Shown: positions 10,745 to 22,554 of the stretch, one piece after another | Layout: every line of letters begins with the position of its first letter | Position numbering within the stretch: position 1 is the first letter of the stretch | DNA from: Triops longicaudatus | Lineage: Eukaryota > Arthropoda > Branchiopoda > Notostraca > Triopsidae | NCBI GenBank assembly: GCA_022885665.1 | Contig: JAGQDJ010000068.1 | Coordinates: 124,001 to 188,000, forward strand | Direction: 5' to 3' | DNA: 64,000 nucleotides | Position numbers and translations under genes: made by a program | Notes under the pieces: generated by a model | The model's input: the letters and a program-made list of their open reading frames with translations, nothing else | What the model was told of the DNA's origin: nothing | Database searches by the model: none

Positions 10745-12847
10745 ATGAAGATTTTAATCGCTTTAACAGTATTTAATTTTTTCGCGGTTACGTATACTGA
10801 AATCGAAGTGAATGTATGTTTGTGTAGGTACTTTGCTCGTACTTGGTTCTGGAGTCAGTTGCAACGGATGGCGAAGAATCAAATCCTGATGCTCGAATGG
10901 CTACGCTTTACGATCATCCCCCACTACCCCCTCCTCCCCCACCTCCTGTTGCCCATCAACATGCCCCAGCAGGTTAAGTAATTCGCGCTTATTTAGCGAT
11001 CATTTTAAAAGTATCGCAGTTTTAGGCCCTAATCCACCGCCTCCAAACCCAATGGGGGGACCCACTCTTTTTGGCTCGAACTATCCACAGAAGAAATCGT
11101 ATTTTGAACCCTTAACGAAAGTATTGGATACGGCCGTTGACTGCGTTAAGACTCACATGGTCATCAGCCTCAAGTAAACCATACAGATGAATAATAAATA
11201 AATAAAAATAATAAACATTGTGACGTTTTCGTTTCGGTTGTGTTAGGATGTCGCGGCCCTTTTATGGTCTTATCTACCCGTACAATAATTTTGACAAATG
11301 TCTGCTTTTCGTGGGGAAAGGTCAAACTGACATCAAGATTGAATTGAGTCACGATCTTTGCGGTGCACCACCCCAGCCCAAACAGCCCGGAGGTCCATCA
11401 TTGGATCCTGTCATTCAAGTAACAAATACAAATTAAACTTTAAATTTACTAGTATTATACTAAAAACCTAATTGAAATCTAGCATCATTTGATGGTACAA
11501 TGGGAGCCTGATCTCGTTCAAGAACATGACTCCTCCATTGTTGTTCGCTGCGACCGTCCGGACGACTACAACCGCACAGTGAAGTTCGACTTGGCATCAG
11601 CCTCCTCAGTCATGGATAACCCAACTCTATTCCGTCACAACACGCACCCCGGTAAGCGAACTAAGCGGAGTTGGAAACAGTTTGTTCAGAAAAGCAGGGA
11701 AAAAGTCTTGCGAAAGCGCACGGGGAAACCATTGAAATATTTTTAGTTACTGCTCTACTGTAGCCTTTTTCCCGTTTGCTCTTTTGTACCTGTGAAGAAA
11801 TAGAGGCTTCTTTTTTCTATATCGTGAACCATTCCTTTTCGTTTTTGTTTTATTTTTACTTACAGGCCCTATGCTATATATGGAAGTACAACGTGGCGAA
11901 GGTCCAAAAGCCGAGCAATTACAAGGTCCAGTTTACTTAGGCGAAACGTTGACGTTGGTATTTACCCTAGCTGATGATGTCTTCTGGTTCGATACAAATG
12001 TCGTACACTGCTGGGCTACTGATGGTAAGGTTTTGTATTAAAAAATTTTTTAGTCAGATGCTGTCAGATGAGACGACAATATTTCTGACAGGCGACTCTG
12101 AATATCGTCCTGTTGCTTTGAGCCAATACGGCGCACGTCCGATTCCACAGCAAATTCCAGTCATCAGCAACGCTTGTTCGTTAAAGCCCAAACTTTTCGG
12201 CCACTTCCAGAAAGACAAGAAAGAATATCCCAACCACCTAACGACGACTCAGTGGGCGTATTTCAAAGTATGCTTCCACGGTTATTTTTCTGTTTAACTT
12301 AATTTTGACTAATTTAGGCTTTCCGGTTCCCGACATCCAATCGCGTTATTGTCCAATGTGATGTGCAGGTTTGTTTCAAAAAATGCTACCCTCTCCCTCC
12401 GTGCGAGTAAGATCATTACAAAGTATTTCTCGACAAATTCTTAAGAACTTTATTTGACAGAGACGGCTACATGCCGTATAGCGACGTGTCCCGTAAACGT
12501 CGTAGCGAACCGGTGGATAATTCGACCTTGTCTGGGCCAGAGCCGGAAAATGTGACTCTCACACGAGCGTTGGAAGTACTACTGCGCGAGCAATCAGACA
12601 TTCGATGTAAGATCTGTGAAATTTCCCTTATATAGTCATGAGTCTCATTAATGGGTTTATAGCGATCGTTTACTCGTCCAAGCAAAGCAAAGGCAGTTTA
12701 ATAAAAGACGAATCATGCGTGCCCAGTTCGACCTATTATGGAACCATTTTGGGCATGGGCGTAGTTATTCTCTTAATGGTCATAGTTATCATCGCCTATT
12801 TACAAAAGCAATCCAATCGGTTTCCCTTCCACAGTCCGTCGAAATGA
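10745..12847 (+). CDS. Zona pellucida (ZP) domain transmembrane protein
   Basis: Apical extracellular-matrix protein of the invertebrate ZP/cuticlin class, predicted to polymerise outside epithelial cells. Exons are 10745-10813, 10855-10972, 11026-11173, 11247-11418, 11483-11651, 11866-12024, 12092-12267, 12318-12406, 12461-12606 and 12663-12847, giving 476 residues. In order: a signal peptide (MKILIALTVFNFFAV); a short Pro-rich stretch; a ZP module with ten cysteines from VDC to PPC, including RPFYGLIYPY and VQCDVQVC; a furin-type site SRKRRS; and a Ser/Thr linker. Then follow a transmembrane helix (YYGTILGMGVVILLMVIVII) and a short cytoplasmic tail. All phases fit. Intron 1 is only 41 bases, so the exon 1/2 border is the least certain. 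ZP proteins are known to be shed at the furin site before polymerising. Confidence 0.9.
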
Positions 12848-13482
12848 AGGAAGGCTTTAGTGCAACTTTTCTTTTTTAAAAATTTCAATGTTTCGTTTTT
12901 ATTCGTAATGTCTAACTTGTATTGTAAATATGGAGGAACTGCATAAAAATATATAAATTTTTCTGTCCGTTTCCTTTTCTTTCCTAATAGAATTCTGTAC
13001 ACTTTTGTTTATTAAGGCCTTTATTTATCTAATACAATTCCTGTTCGTTTTCTTATAAATCAAACCTAGTTTTTCTTACGCACTAATGTTTTATTTATAG
13101 CATCGTGTTACTTCGCGGTGTTCGTCGGATATGCAAAACTGCAAAAAATCTTTTTCGTCGAAAAACTGTTTGTAACTATTCGGGCTACTCTCTTCTTCGA
13201 ATTATGATGAAATTTTCATGGAAACACTTTTAATAATGCCCGCGTCTTTTCTTGCAAGATATTACTTAAGATAAAAAGCATATTTCTCTGGTTTACTTTA
13301 TTCGGAAAATTGGAATTACACCCTAGTTTCGAACTTGGCTCCACGAGCATCCTGACTTGGAAATCGTTAGTAACGTAATCGATTGTAAAGGAAGTCGATC
13401 CGTGATATCTTTCATTGCACGTGGTGTGCAAGCGTCGATCAGTCGTCTATTCCTTGAATTACGCCAAATACAGCAGGTAACC
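12848..13482. other. Spacer between the ZP gene and mortalin
   Basis: This spacer should hold the ZP 3' UTR and the mortalin promoter and leader. It is AT-rich in its first half. I see no additional coding exon. Confidence 0.5.
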
Positions 13483-16400
13483 ATGCTTAGTGCAGCCAGA
13501 TTATGCAGTCTTCGTTTTCAGAAATGTGGTAACGTTGCCACAGAAGCTCTGCAATACAGAGGCTTTTCATCATTGACGCGAAAGGTAAGAAATCAAAGCT
13601 GCTAGCCTCCCGGTTTCCTCCATCTTTGCTCTAGAACCTTCCCTTGCATGCTAAATTTCCCTAGCCGGTCTGACAACCTAACCATCTTTTATTTCCTTCC
13701 TTATAATGCAGTTAACTTTCCATCCCCAATTGGCTTCGTCTCAGCTGCCAGTTTATTCAGCCGCATGCAAAATTTGTTCTTTTCAGACCCCAGTCAAGTT
13801 ACGCAAGCTTACGTAACGTGGCCACGTAACTAACCTGTTTCTATAATAGAACACCCTAGGAAGCCAATATGAGCTGGCACGACGATACAAGTCCGATGGT
13901 AGCGTCAAAGGTGCCGTCATTGGCATCGATTTGGGTACTACCAACTCCTGCGTGGCTGTAATGGAAGGCAAAACCCCCAGAGTTATTGAAAATGCCGAAG
14001 GTTCACGCACCACCCCTTCAGTCGTCGCGTTCACCAAAGGTATAATGACTGCCCTAACCTCCAACATGATTCGAGTCAAGTTTTCCATGATGCCAATTTA
14101 TTTTTCGTCAACTGAATGAAACTGTGGATCAACTTCTTACTGATAGAAAACTACTCAGCGTTTAAAATTAAAGCGCGTGCAGTTAACTTGCATTGAAGAA
14201 AACGTGATCATTGTATTGTCTTATAAACCATTTGTTGATAGAGGGAGAACGTCTCGTGGGTATGCCAGCCAAACGACAGGCCGTCACCAATGCTGCCAAC
14301 ACCTTGTATGCCACCAAGCGTCTCATTGGACGTCGTTTTGACGACCCCGAGGTCCAAAAGGACATGTAATACAGATAATTCAATCAATGTAATGGATCTT
14401 CGGCTAATATTCGGTTTCTCTGTAGGAAAACCGTCTCATACAAAATTGTCCGTGCTTCCAACGGAGACGCTTGGGTGGAAGCTCATGGCAAATTGTACTC
14501 CCCAAGCCAGATCGGAGCCTTTGTGCTCATCAAGATGAAGGAAACCGCCGAAGCTTATTTGGGAACACCCGTTAAAAATGCTGTTATCACTGTCCCTGCC
14601 TATTTCAACGATTCTCAGCGTCAGGTTAGCTTAAATTCATTCTCATTTAAACTAACGTTTAAATCCTTATGGAATTTTTCTTTGCCTCGTAATGTGTATA
14701 ATATTTTGATTAAACGATATGTTTTGCTCTATTAACGAAATATTTTGTTTACAGGCTACTAAGGATGCTGGCCAAATTGCAGGCTTGAATGTTCTCCGAG
14801 TCATTAACGAACCTACAGCTGCTGCTTTGGCTTACGGCATGGACAAGACTGACGACAAAATGTAAATTTTCTTTTCATTAAGTTTTACGCAGTCAATAAT
14901 TTCTCCTTTTTTCAGTATTGCCGTCTATGACTTGGGTGGCGGTACCTTCGATATTTCCATCCTGGAAATCCAAAAGGGCGTGTTTGAAGTGAAGTCTACC
15001 AATGGTGACACCTTCTTGGGTGGTGAAGATTTCGATAATGCGTTGGTGAACTACTTGGTATCCGAATTCAAACGTGAACAAGGCATCGACGTTACCAAAG
15101 GTAAATATAACGCTATGTTCTGTTCGATAAAATTGCTGAGCGTTTCGCGTGATGTTCTATTTATTTTTCGTCAACCAAAATTTATTGCGGACAAAATGTT
15201 AACTGATGGAAGCGTAATATTCGCTTAAATTGAGAATTTTGCCTTTGATCGTTGTATTGAAACTAATTTTTCTTCGATGTAGATACCATGGCTATGCAGC
15301 GAGTCAAGGAAGCTGCTGAAAAAGCCAAATGCGAATTGTCCTCTTCCCTCCAAACTGACATCAACTTGCCATATTTGACCGTTGACGCGTCTGGACCTAA
15401 ACACATGAATTTGAAAGTAAGTTGAACGAATGACTTAACCATTTGCGTAATGTCTCTTTCGTATATGCCTGGTTTCCGAAGTCTCACGGTGGAGACGTTC
15501 CGAGTTCGCCGGATCTGTTGATCATTTGGCCAATCCTGCTGACTCGTGAAAGCACTTGGTTATATGATTGACAGCTCTGTTGAATTCATTACTCGTCGTC
15601 TTGAGTATTTCCCCTTTTTGTCTTTTACAAACTTCTGAAGTGTTTTCTTTACCTATTTTTCGTTAATTATCCTGATAATGTTTTTTTTTTGTGAGTATTT
15701 CTTCTTAACCTTTTATTTTTATATACATTTGTTTATTTATACTTGCGTCGTGTTACTAGCGTTTTTCTTTACTTGAAATTTTTTTACCTTCGACAGAATG
15801 TAATGTGTATTGTGAGCTTATATGCTAGTTTACTATTCACATTTCAGTTACATGGGAAAATAATTATTTCTTTCTTCATTTGTCATGTAGCTGACCCGTT
15901 CCAAGTTCGAATCTTTGGTCAACGATCTCATCAAGCGTACCGTCGCTCCCTGTCAGAAAGCCTTGCAAGATGCCGAAGTGGCCAAGAAGGACATCGGTGA
16001 CGTCTTGCTTGTCGGTGGAATGAGTCGTATGCCCAAAGTTCAAGTAAGTCTCGCTTCGTTTTCCAAAGGATCCTATTGGTTTGTAGACAAACCGGGACTC
16101 TAAAAAGTCTTGGAAGAAAATGAGATCGCCTAAGACTGAATTGAATCTAATTTCGAGCTCTTCCTTTTCAGGAAACCGTTAAGGAAATCTTCGGTCGTGC
16201 TCCGTCCAAAGCCGTGAACCCCGATGAAGCCGTTGCCGTCGGTGCTGCCATTCAGGGTGGTGTCTTGGCCGGTGATGTGACTGATGTTCTCTTATTGGAT
16301 GTAACTCCCTTATCTTTGGGTATTGAAACCTTGGGTGGCGTTTTCACCAAGCTTATTCAACGCAATACCACCATTCCCACCAAGAAATCCCAAGTCTTCA

Positions 16401-17502
16401 GTACCGCCGCTGATGGCCAAACCCAAGTCGAAATCAAGGTTTGCCAGGGCGAACGTGAAATGGCCGCTGACAACAAACTCTTGGGTCAATTTTCCTTAGT
16501 TGGCATTCCCCCCGCCCCTCGTGGAGTTCCTCAGATCGAAGTCACCTTCGACATCGACGCAAACGGTATCGTCCATGTATCCGCTCGCGACAAGGGCACC
16601 GGCAAAGAACAACAAAGTAAGCTTAGCTAATTTACCTTATTTTTATTAAATAATCTTTATTAATGGTATGTTTTGCCTTTTTTGTTTCGTGCGTTTTGAG
16701 GACTTTTCGTTACTAAGCTATATTTCTGCATTCTGAGCAATTTCTTTTAATTTACGATTTTTTCTTATTTTTCACACAACTCTACGAAAATAATCATATT
16801 TTAGTGATGACTATATAAGGGGAAAGTAATCAGAGAAATATTTAAGGAGCATCTTGCAAGTTCATTCGTTAATTAAACAATTTAGTTGCCTACATTCAAG
16901 ACAGAAGAATGAATATTTATTAATATTTTGGGCCGTTTTCTTGTCTTGCAGTTGTCATTCAGTCCTCTGGCGGTTTGTCCAAGGATGAAATTGAAAACAT
17001 GGTTCGCAGGGCTGAACAGTACGCAGCGGAAGATCGCATCAAGAAAGACCGTGTTGAAAGTGTGAACCAAGCCGAAGGCATTATCCACGACACCGAAACT
17101 AAGATGGAAGAATTTAAGGATCAGTTGCCCGCTGACGAATGCACAAAACTCAAGGATAGCATTAGCCAATTGAGAGATTTGCTTGCCAACAAGGACAGTA
17201 CGGACCCCGAAGAAATCCGTAAAGCAACGTCCACCATGCAACAAGCCTCTCTTAAACTTTTCGAAATGGCTTACAAAAAGGTGGAATAACCTTCAATGCC
17301 ATTTGTCAATAATAATAATTATTATTATTATTTTTTACTGTTTTTGTATTTTTTTCGTTTTTTGAAGACACGTGGAGATTTTTGTTTACTTCAAACGTGT
17401 TGTACCAGAGTACTAATTTCTTTTTCGTTTTGCTAGATGGCCTCCGAGCGAGAAGGTTCCTCTTCAAGTCAGTCAACACAGGAAGGCGAAAAGAAGGAAT
17501 AA
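13483..17502 (+). CDS. HSPA9: Mitochondrial HSP70 (mortalin/GRP75)
   Basis: ATP-driven chaperone of the mitochondrial matrix, used for protein import and folding. Exons: 13483-13584, 13850-14039, 14242-14365, 14426-14624, 14755-14861, 14916-15100, 15283-15416, 15891-16043, 16172-16616, 16952-17280 and 17437-17502. The product has 677 residues, close to the human 679. Residues 1-34 form an Arg-rich transit peptide with no acidic residue before the alanine/glutamate pair. The three HSP70 signatures are present: IGIDLGTTNSCVAV, VYDLGGGTFDISIL and LVGGMSRMPKVQ. The substrate-binding domain and C-terminal lid follow. The last exon supplies MASEREGSSSSQ and ends KKE, matching the mortalin tail; it needs a weak donor GTGGAA at 17281. 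Without that splice the protein ends KKVE. Confidence 0.96.
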
Positions 17503-18089
17503 GTCGTCGATATCTGCTAGCGAGCTGTTAAATTCAATGAAGATAAAGTGTGTGCATGGGAAGCGAGGCCCGTGCAAGTTAGGTTCTCGCCTCAACGGAA
17601 GTCTGCAAAGAAACTGTTTTGCCCAAGTGCATTTGTAACTTTTTACGGAGGATCAGTGGAACCCAACTTGCAAGGGAGAACATTTTGTTTGCCTTGCTGT
17701 GAGTGTTTTGTATGAAGGAACTGTTCTATCAGAATGTTCTTGTATTGATAGGTTCTTTAATAGCTAATAAAGTCACATTGTATAGTATATAACGTAATCT
17801 TATTTCTACAATGATGGGAAGTGCGAGGAAGACTACGACACGGAGACAAGTCCACAAAAATCAAGAATAAAGACATACAATACAGCGTTGCAAGTGTGCC
17901 TGTTTGTTACGGACATAACACAACGGCTTTTAGGAATCGGGTATTATTTTTTTCTATTTAACAGTGAACATCAGGGAGGAGTCGCAGCTAAAGGTCATAG
18001 GGAACATCTTTCTGGTATGTTCTTTGTATTTTAAGTTACAATTGAAGTTTCATTTTTTGGATTTGGATGGAAGGTGTGTTATTACATGT
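17503..18089. other. Convergent 3' ends of mortalin and NDRG
   Basis: Here mortalin (plus) and NDRG (minus) end facing each other. The mortalin 3' UTR runs to the AATAAA at 17766. I see no additional coding sequence. Confidence 0.55.
17766..17771 (+). terminator. Poly(A) signal of mortalin
   Basis: AATAAA in the context GCTAATAAAGTCAC, 264 bases after the mortalin stop codon. Confidence 0.6.
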
Positions 18090-21000
18090 TCAATTCTTTG
18101 GATTTGAAAGACGACGCACGTTCGGAACGTCATACTCTTCCATGGACATGGCACGTTTTCTGTACTCGTCGCCCAGACGATGCTTACCACTCGCTTCCTC
18201 CTCTTTGGTGTCATATGCTTGATCGGCACCGGTGGATATAGTACGAATCCTTCTTTCAACTCCGGGCAGGGGAATGGAACTCAGCATTCCCAGTCCTTGC
18301 ACAAAGAGAAGCAAATTGTGTGCCAATTTCTCGGGCTGTAAGGCAACAAAAAGCGATGAACAAGTTATTAGTAGAGGTATTGACGTGGGTTGCATGACAC
18401 GTAGTCAATGCAATTGCAGTATGTTATTACAGAAAGCTGTTATGTTTGTTTACGGTTAAGTTTTTCGCAGTAAAAAAATAAGTAAAGGTAGAGCACAAGA
18501 AAACATACCGCTTCATTAAGCACGTCTCCCACGCCGTCGACTTGGAGCAAAGTCGAGTGCGCTTTATCCAAATGGCTGGCCATTGTGTGAACTGTATGCA
18601 AATGAGACGCCAAGGCTCCCGTGACCAAGAGGACGTCAACTTTGAGGCCCTTTGCCAACCTTTCGCTCAAATCCGTTCGACTAACAAGTAAACGAAAGGT
18701 TGCTCTTATGAAGCTTACTTTCTCACAAGAATTTTTGAAAAAAAGAAAAAGTTGACAAAAAGAAAAAAATTACATTAAATACAACGAAAAAGCAAAATTT
18801 ATAAAAATGCAGTCCTTGATTTGTATGAATTAGAAACAAGCAACTAATGGCATTCTCGAGACTGTTTGACAGTTTTAAATTAACGCGTAATTTAGACACA
18901 AAATGAATAAAAAAGGCCTTGTTATCAAGTACAACACAAAAGTCTGATGCTATCATTGCACAACTTTGCCAGCTAAATGTGTTGTGTCATCTACCAGCAC
19001 GTGCAAACGTGACTACGACTTCCTTAAATCATTAATGGGGTGGTAAGTTGTACTTTGTACAGTAAGTTGTAGTACATCAGTAACAATAAGAAAGGAATAA
19101 CAGCACCTTAAGGACCTTCATAAATTAGCAGTTGTCCTTATTGAGGACTGTTGCACTACAATCTGAGTGTCGCTATTCTTGAGCGAGATACTCATTAAGC
19201 AAGCGAAGCTCATTGATCTCAATTTACTTCAGAAAGGTCTCCACGTAGCGTCGCAGGTTCTTCGGGTTCAGGTTCTCCCTTAATTTGGCTTGAAATTCCG
19301 CCATGACCTTCTCTTTGTTGTCCACCTTCTTCAATTGCTGCAGACACACGATGCCAAAAATATTTCATTAGTGGTTAATTAGTACTTGAACCCTACAGCC
19401 CCCGTAAGCTTATTATTGTGTATACCTCGGCCAATGACTGCATGCCAAAAATTCCCCCAAGAAAAGCCGGATGCAAAGAAAAGTGTTGGAAGAGAGAAAA
19501 ATAAGAAATCCCGTACGCATTAAAGCACGACATATTTACGACCCTTCATGCGAGACTTATTTCGTCAGGAAAAACTTACGTGCCCAAACTTGTGGAAAAC
19601 CAAGTATTGTTCAGCAGTCGGATTCATACCAACATTGCTCAGCTTCCAATTAATTAACTGTCAACAGAATACGGAAGAAAACACCTTGATTAGAAGTCGC
19701 ATATTAATTAGACGAAAAACACGAATACCATAGCATACGCTACGCGAAGAAAGAACTTGCTCATAGGGTTACAAGATACAAATACTCATATCGTGAATTA
19801 AAAAAAGAAAGAAAAACACGTCAACCTTGTTTTCTGTACCGTCGTGTGCCGAAAGACAGGCGAGTAAGAAGTACAAACAATTAAACCTTCGATTATTTGT
19901 GTCCAGACAAGACGGGTCAAATCATTTACCGCTAGTCTTTACTGACAAAAAAAAGAAACTGTTTTTCGTTGTTTCTCATGCGTTATCATACTCACTTCTC
20001 AAACGGCCAACCCGGAAAATAAACCAATTAATACAAACATATAAGGAAATACATGAAGAGAAAAATAGTTAAATAAATTACTTACTACATAAATATAGAA
20101 AAACAAATAGTATTGGCAAAGAGTATTGATAATATGTAGGAAAACAGAGAATTCCCACGGCGTAAAAGATATTTAAAAAACCCCGTAACGTATTAAAAAT
20201 ATAGGAAATGAGCACTTTTAAATGTTATTTATATGGTAGAATCTTATGTAAGGAACCTGAGCTGCTCAGTCTATCCAAAGTTCGTTAAATCAGACGCTTT
20301 TCTTTACATTTACATAACCCAGGACTTTTAAGCCATACACTATAGTCGACAATTCGCTACAAATGTGCTCGTTATATTGAAATTCTACTGTAAAACCAGT
20401 AGTGAAAAGACATTCTATAATAAAATAAAGAGTATCACATGAACTCGTTCTCTTAAGAAGTATAATAAATAAAAATTTACTAAATTAAACATAGGACGGT
20501 ATGTGAATTTTATATTTTCTAAAATAATTTCTAAAATATTTTTAAAATTACAGATAAAATATTCGGATGAAGGAAAAATAAAGAAGATCTTTGCCATGGG
20601 CTAATAAAGGTAAAACGCTGAGCTTGCCTGATCGCGGAAATATTCCATTACGCCAGCGACAGTGGATGTGCAGTGCAGTAAAATCAATCCATGGCATCGC
20701 GCAGGATACTTCATCCCAAAGCGCGCCAAAATGTTCGCCCCCGCGCCTTCGCCAAATCCGATCACACACTCGATGTCAAGGGCACATAAAACATCGACCA
20801 AATCCTCGGACAGCTCTTGCATACTCGGGAATTTGTAACTGCATCAAAAGCCCCTTCCATTTCATTCTCCATTTAACAATTTGGGAATTTTTTTCTTTCT
20901 TTTTACTCATCGGGTAAATCTGGTGCATTGTCTTCTTGACCCGGGAGATCTACATGGACGAACACGGAACGCTCACGGATCTCAGCCATGCTCGGATGGT

Positions 21001-22554
21001 TCGCAAAGGTCTCGAACGACGTATCTGGTTGATTGAGAGTTAATTGAAACATAATAAGTGGGTGTGCGAAACTTTCGTCGGTGCAGATGACTTACGATTG
21101 GAGCCGATGTCATGCACCGTTAGAAAAATAGCGCGGTTTTCGCGAGGAAACAACTTGCCCTATAGCGAACCAATAACCCGGAAAGATAAATAAACACGTT
21201 ATAAACAGCGTAAATGTCTGACATGATCAGGATAAAGAGAGAAATGGTCGGGGATAAAATAAGTCACGTCTTAATTGAAACTAAGAGGCTCCTCCAAAGT
21301 TAGCAATGGGTCAAGAAAAGGTTTAGGCTCTCTATTAGTCTTTCTGCGGTTTTCTTCACGGGGCGGTGGAGAAACGTTAGCCCAAAGTCCCATTTACAAA
21401 ACAACTTGAGAACCTAATCAATACGAAAGGATCAATATGGACCTTCTTTCCTTGGGCAGGAGGAATTTGCTTGACACGTTTCAGGAAGAACAGAACTGGA
21501 AAAGCAGAAACAAACCTTAAGGGAAAGACAAATCCTATTTTCATTTTGGGAAAAAAAGAGGCTGGATGCGTTATTTCTTTTGTGGATGTTCCAGACTACC
21601 ACATTTTCGCTTACGACATAAAAAAAGCGATACAAAAATTTCCATGTGCGAGGAACAAGCTTTACGAGTACATTATGGCCCTTTGGGCCACACAAAAAAG
21701 GGAATCACGCCAAATGTCCTCACGTGACACTTTTAGCGCTATTGATCTGTTAATACCCTAACGTTATACATACATCAAGGCGTTTTTCTCATTGTTTTTG
21801 TCCCGTGGATTAAAACCCAGGAAACGATTTCCACAGGCTTTTCTACAAGTTCAGCCTTAATGACGTCATTGACGGCTTACGATCATCGGCGTCAGATGCG
21901 CAAAATAGCGATAAGAAGGTAATAAGAATGCCATCCAGTAAGATTACTGGGTATATAACGTCTTAGTCATTATAGACTGGATATTTGCATAAATTTGCAT
22001 ACATAAAAACAGATTTTCTACACGCAACGCAAAAGCAACTTTCGCAATAATTGCAATAGATGTTCTACATAAAAGGCAATTACACTGAATTTATAATGAA
22101 TTTAAATACTAAACAGAAAATATAGTAGAAACAAACATTGGGTTAGAAAGTTATATAACTAATTCAGCAAGATTAGTGAACAAATAAAGGACGATTAAAG
22201 GAGTCATAGTGCTTCGTCGGGGTGGACCAACTTCGTAAACAAGAATAATTAGGAATCATTAGGGTTAAAACAGAACTGAGTTCCCACTAAGGTAGGAAAA
22301 GCGGGAGGGTTAGAAGCAGATATTGCATGGGGGTGTCTTTGAAGATATTGTTACTATTAGCTTACCTGAATGTAGACTTGCAAGTTACCGGAATGTTTGA
22401 CTGGAATCTTCTTCATCTACAAAGAAAGTCAGTGTATTTACCTTAAAGGCGTCAAAAGGGTTGTTTGCATGTTTACTCTATGTATTCTTTTTCCTTGTAT
22501 GCGTTTTACCTCTTCTCCTGGTGGGAATACCAAAGGGATCTCGCCGTTATCCAT
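18090..22554 (-). CDS. NDRG: NDRG family protein (N-myc downstream-regulated)
   Basis: Member of the NDRG alpha/beta-hydrolase-fold family, which lacks a working catalytic triad and is linked to stress response, growth control and membrane traffic. Exons: 22554-22510, 22416-22366, 21159-21096, 21024-20907, 20838-20628, 19657-19580, 19437-19426, 19337-19228, 18680-18509 and 18335-18090, giving 368 residues. Family marks in order are FLTVHDIGSNHTSF, the loop FVHVDLPGQED, YKFPSMQELSEDL and the nucleophile-elbow region VIGFGEGAGANILARFG. LLHCTSTVAG and a basic, Ser-rich C-terminus follow. The elbow reads GEGAG, so no serine nucleophile is present, as in the family. Exon 7 is only 12 nt, and the intron after 20628 starts with GC. 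The start MDNGEIPLVF is the first ATG in frame. Family identity is clear; the paralogue is not. Confidence 0.92.
19426..19437 (-). CDS. NDRG: 12-nt microexon of NDRG (Ser-Leu-Ala-Glu)
   Basis: TCATTGGCCGAG lies between an acceptor (GGCATGCAG, after a long pyrimidine-rich tract) and a donor (GTATAC). It adds four residues, phase 0 on both sides, between KFGH of the upstream exon and QLKK of the downstream exon. No AG occurs for about 100 bases upstream of this acceptor, so a longer exon is not possible. Skipping it would also keep the frame. Confidence 0.6.
21861..21868. promoter_or_regulatory. Palindromic CRE (TGACGTCA) in an NDRG intron
   Basis: A perfect 8-bp CREB/ATF palindrome in the long intron between NDRG coding exons 2 and 3. 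The match is seen directly; function is inference. Confidence 0.35.
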
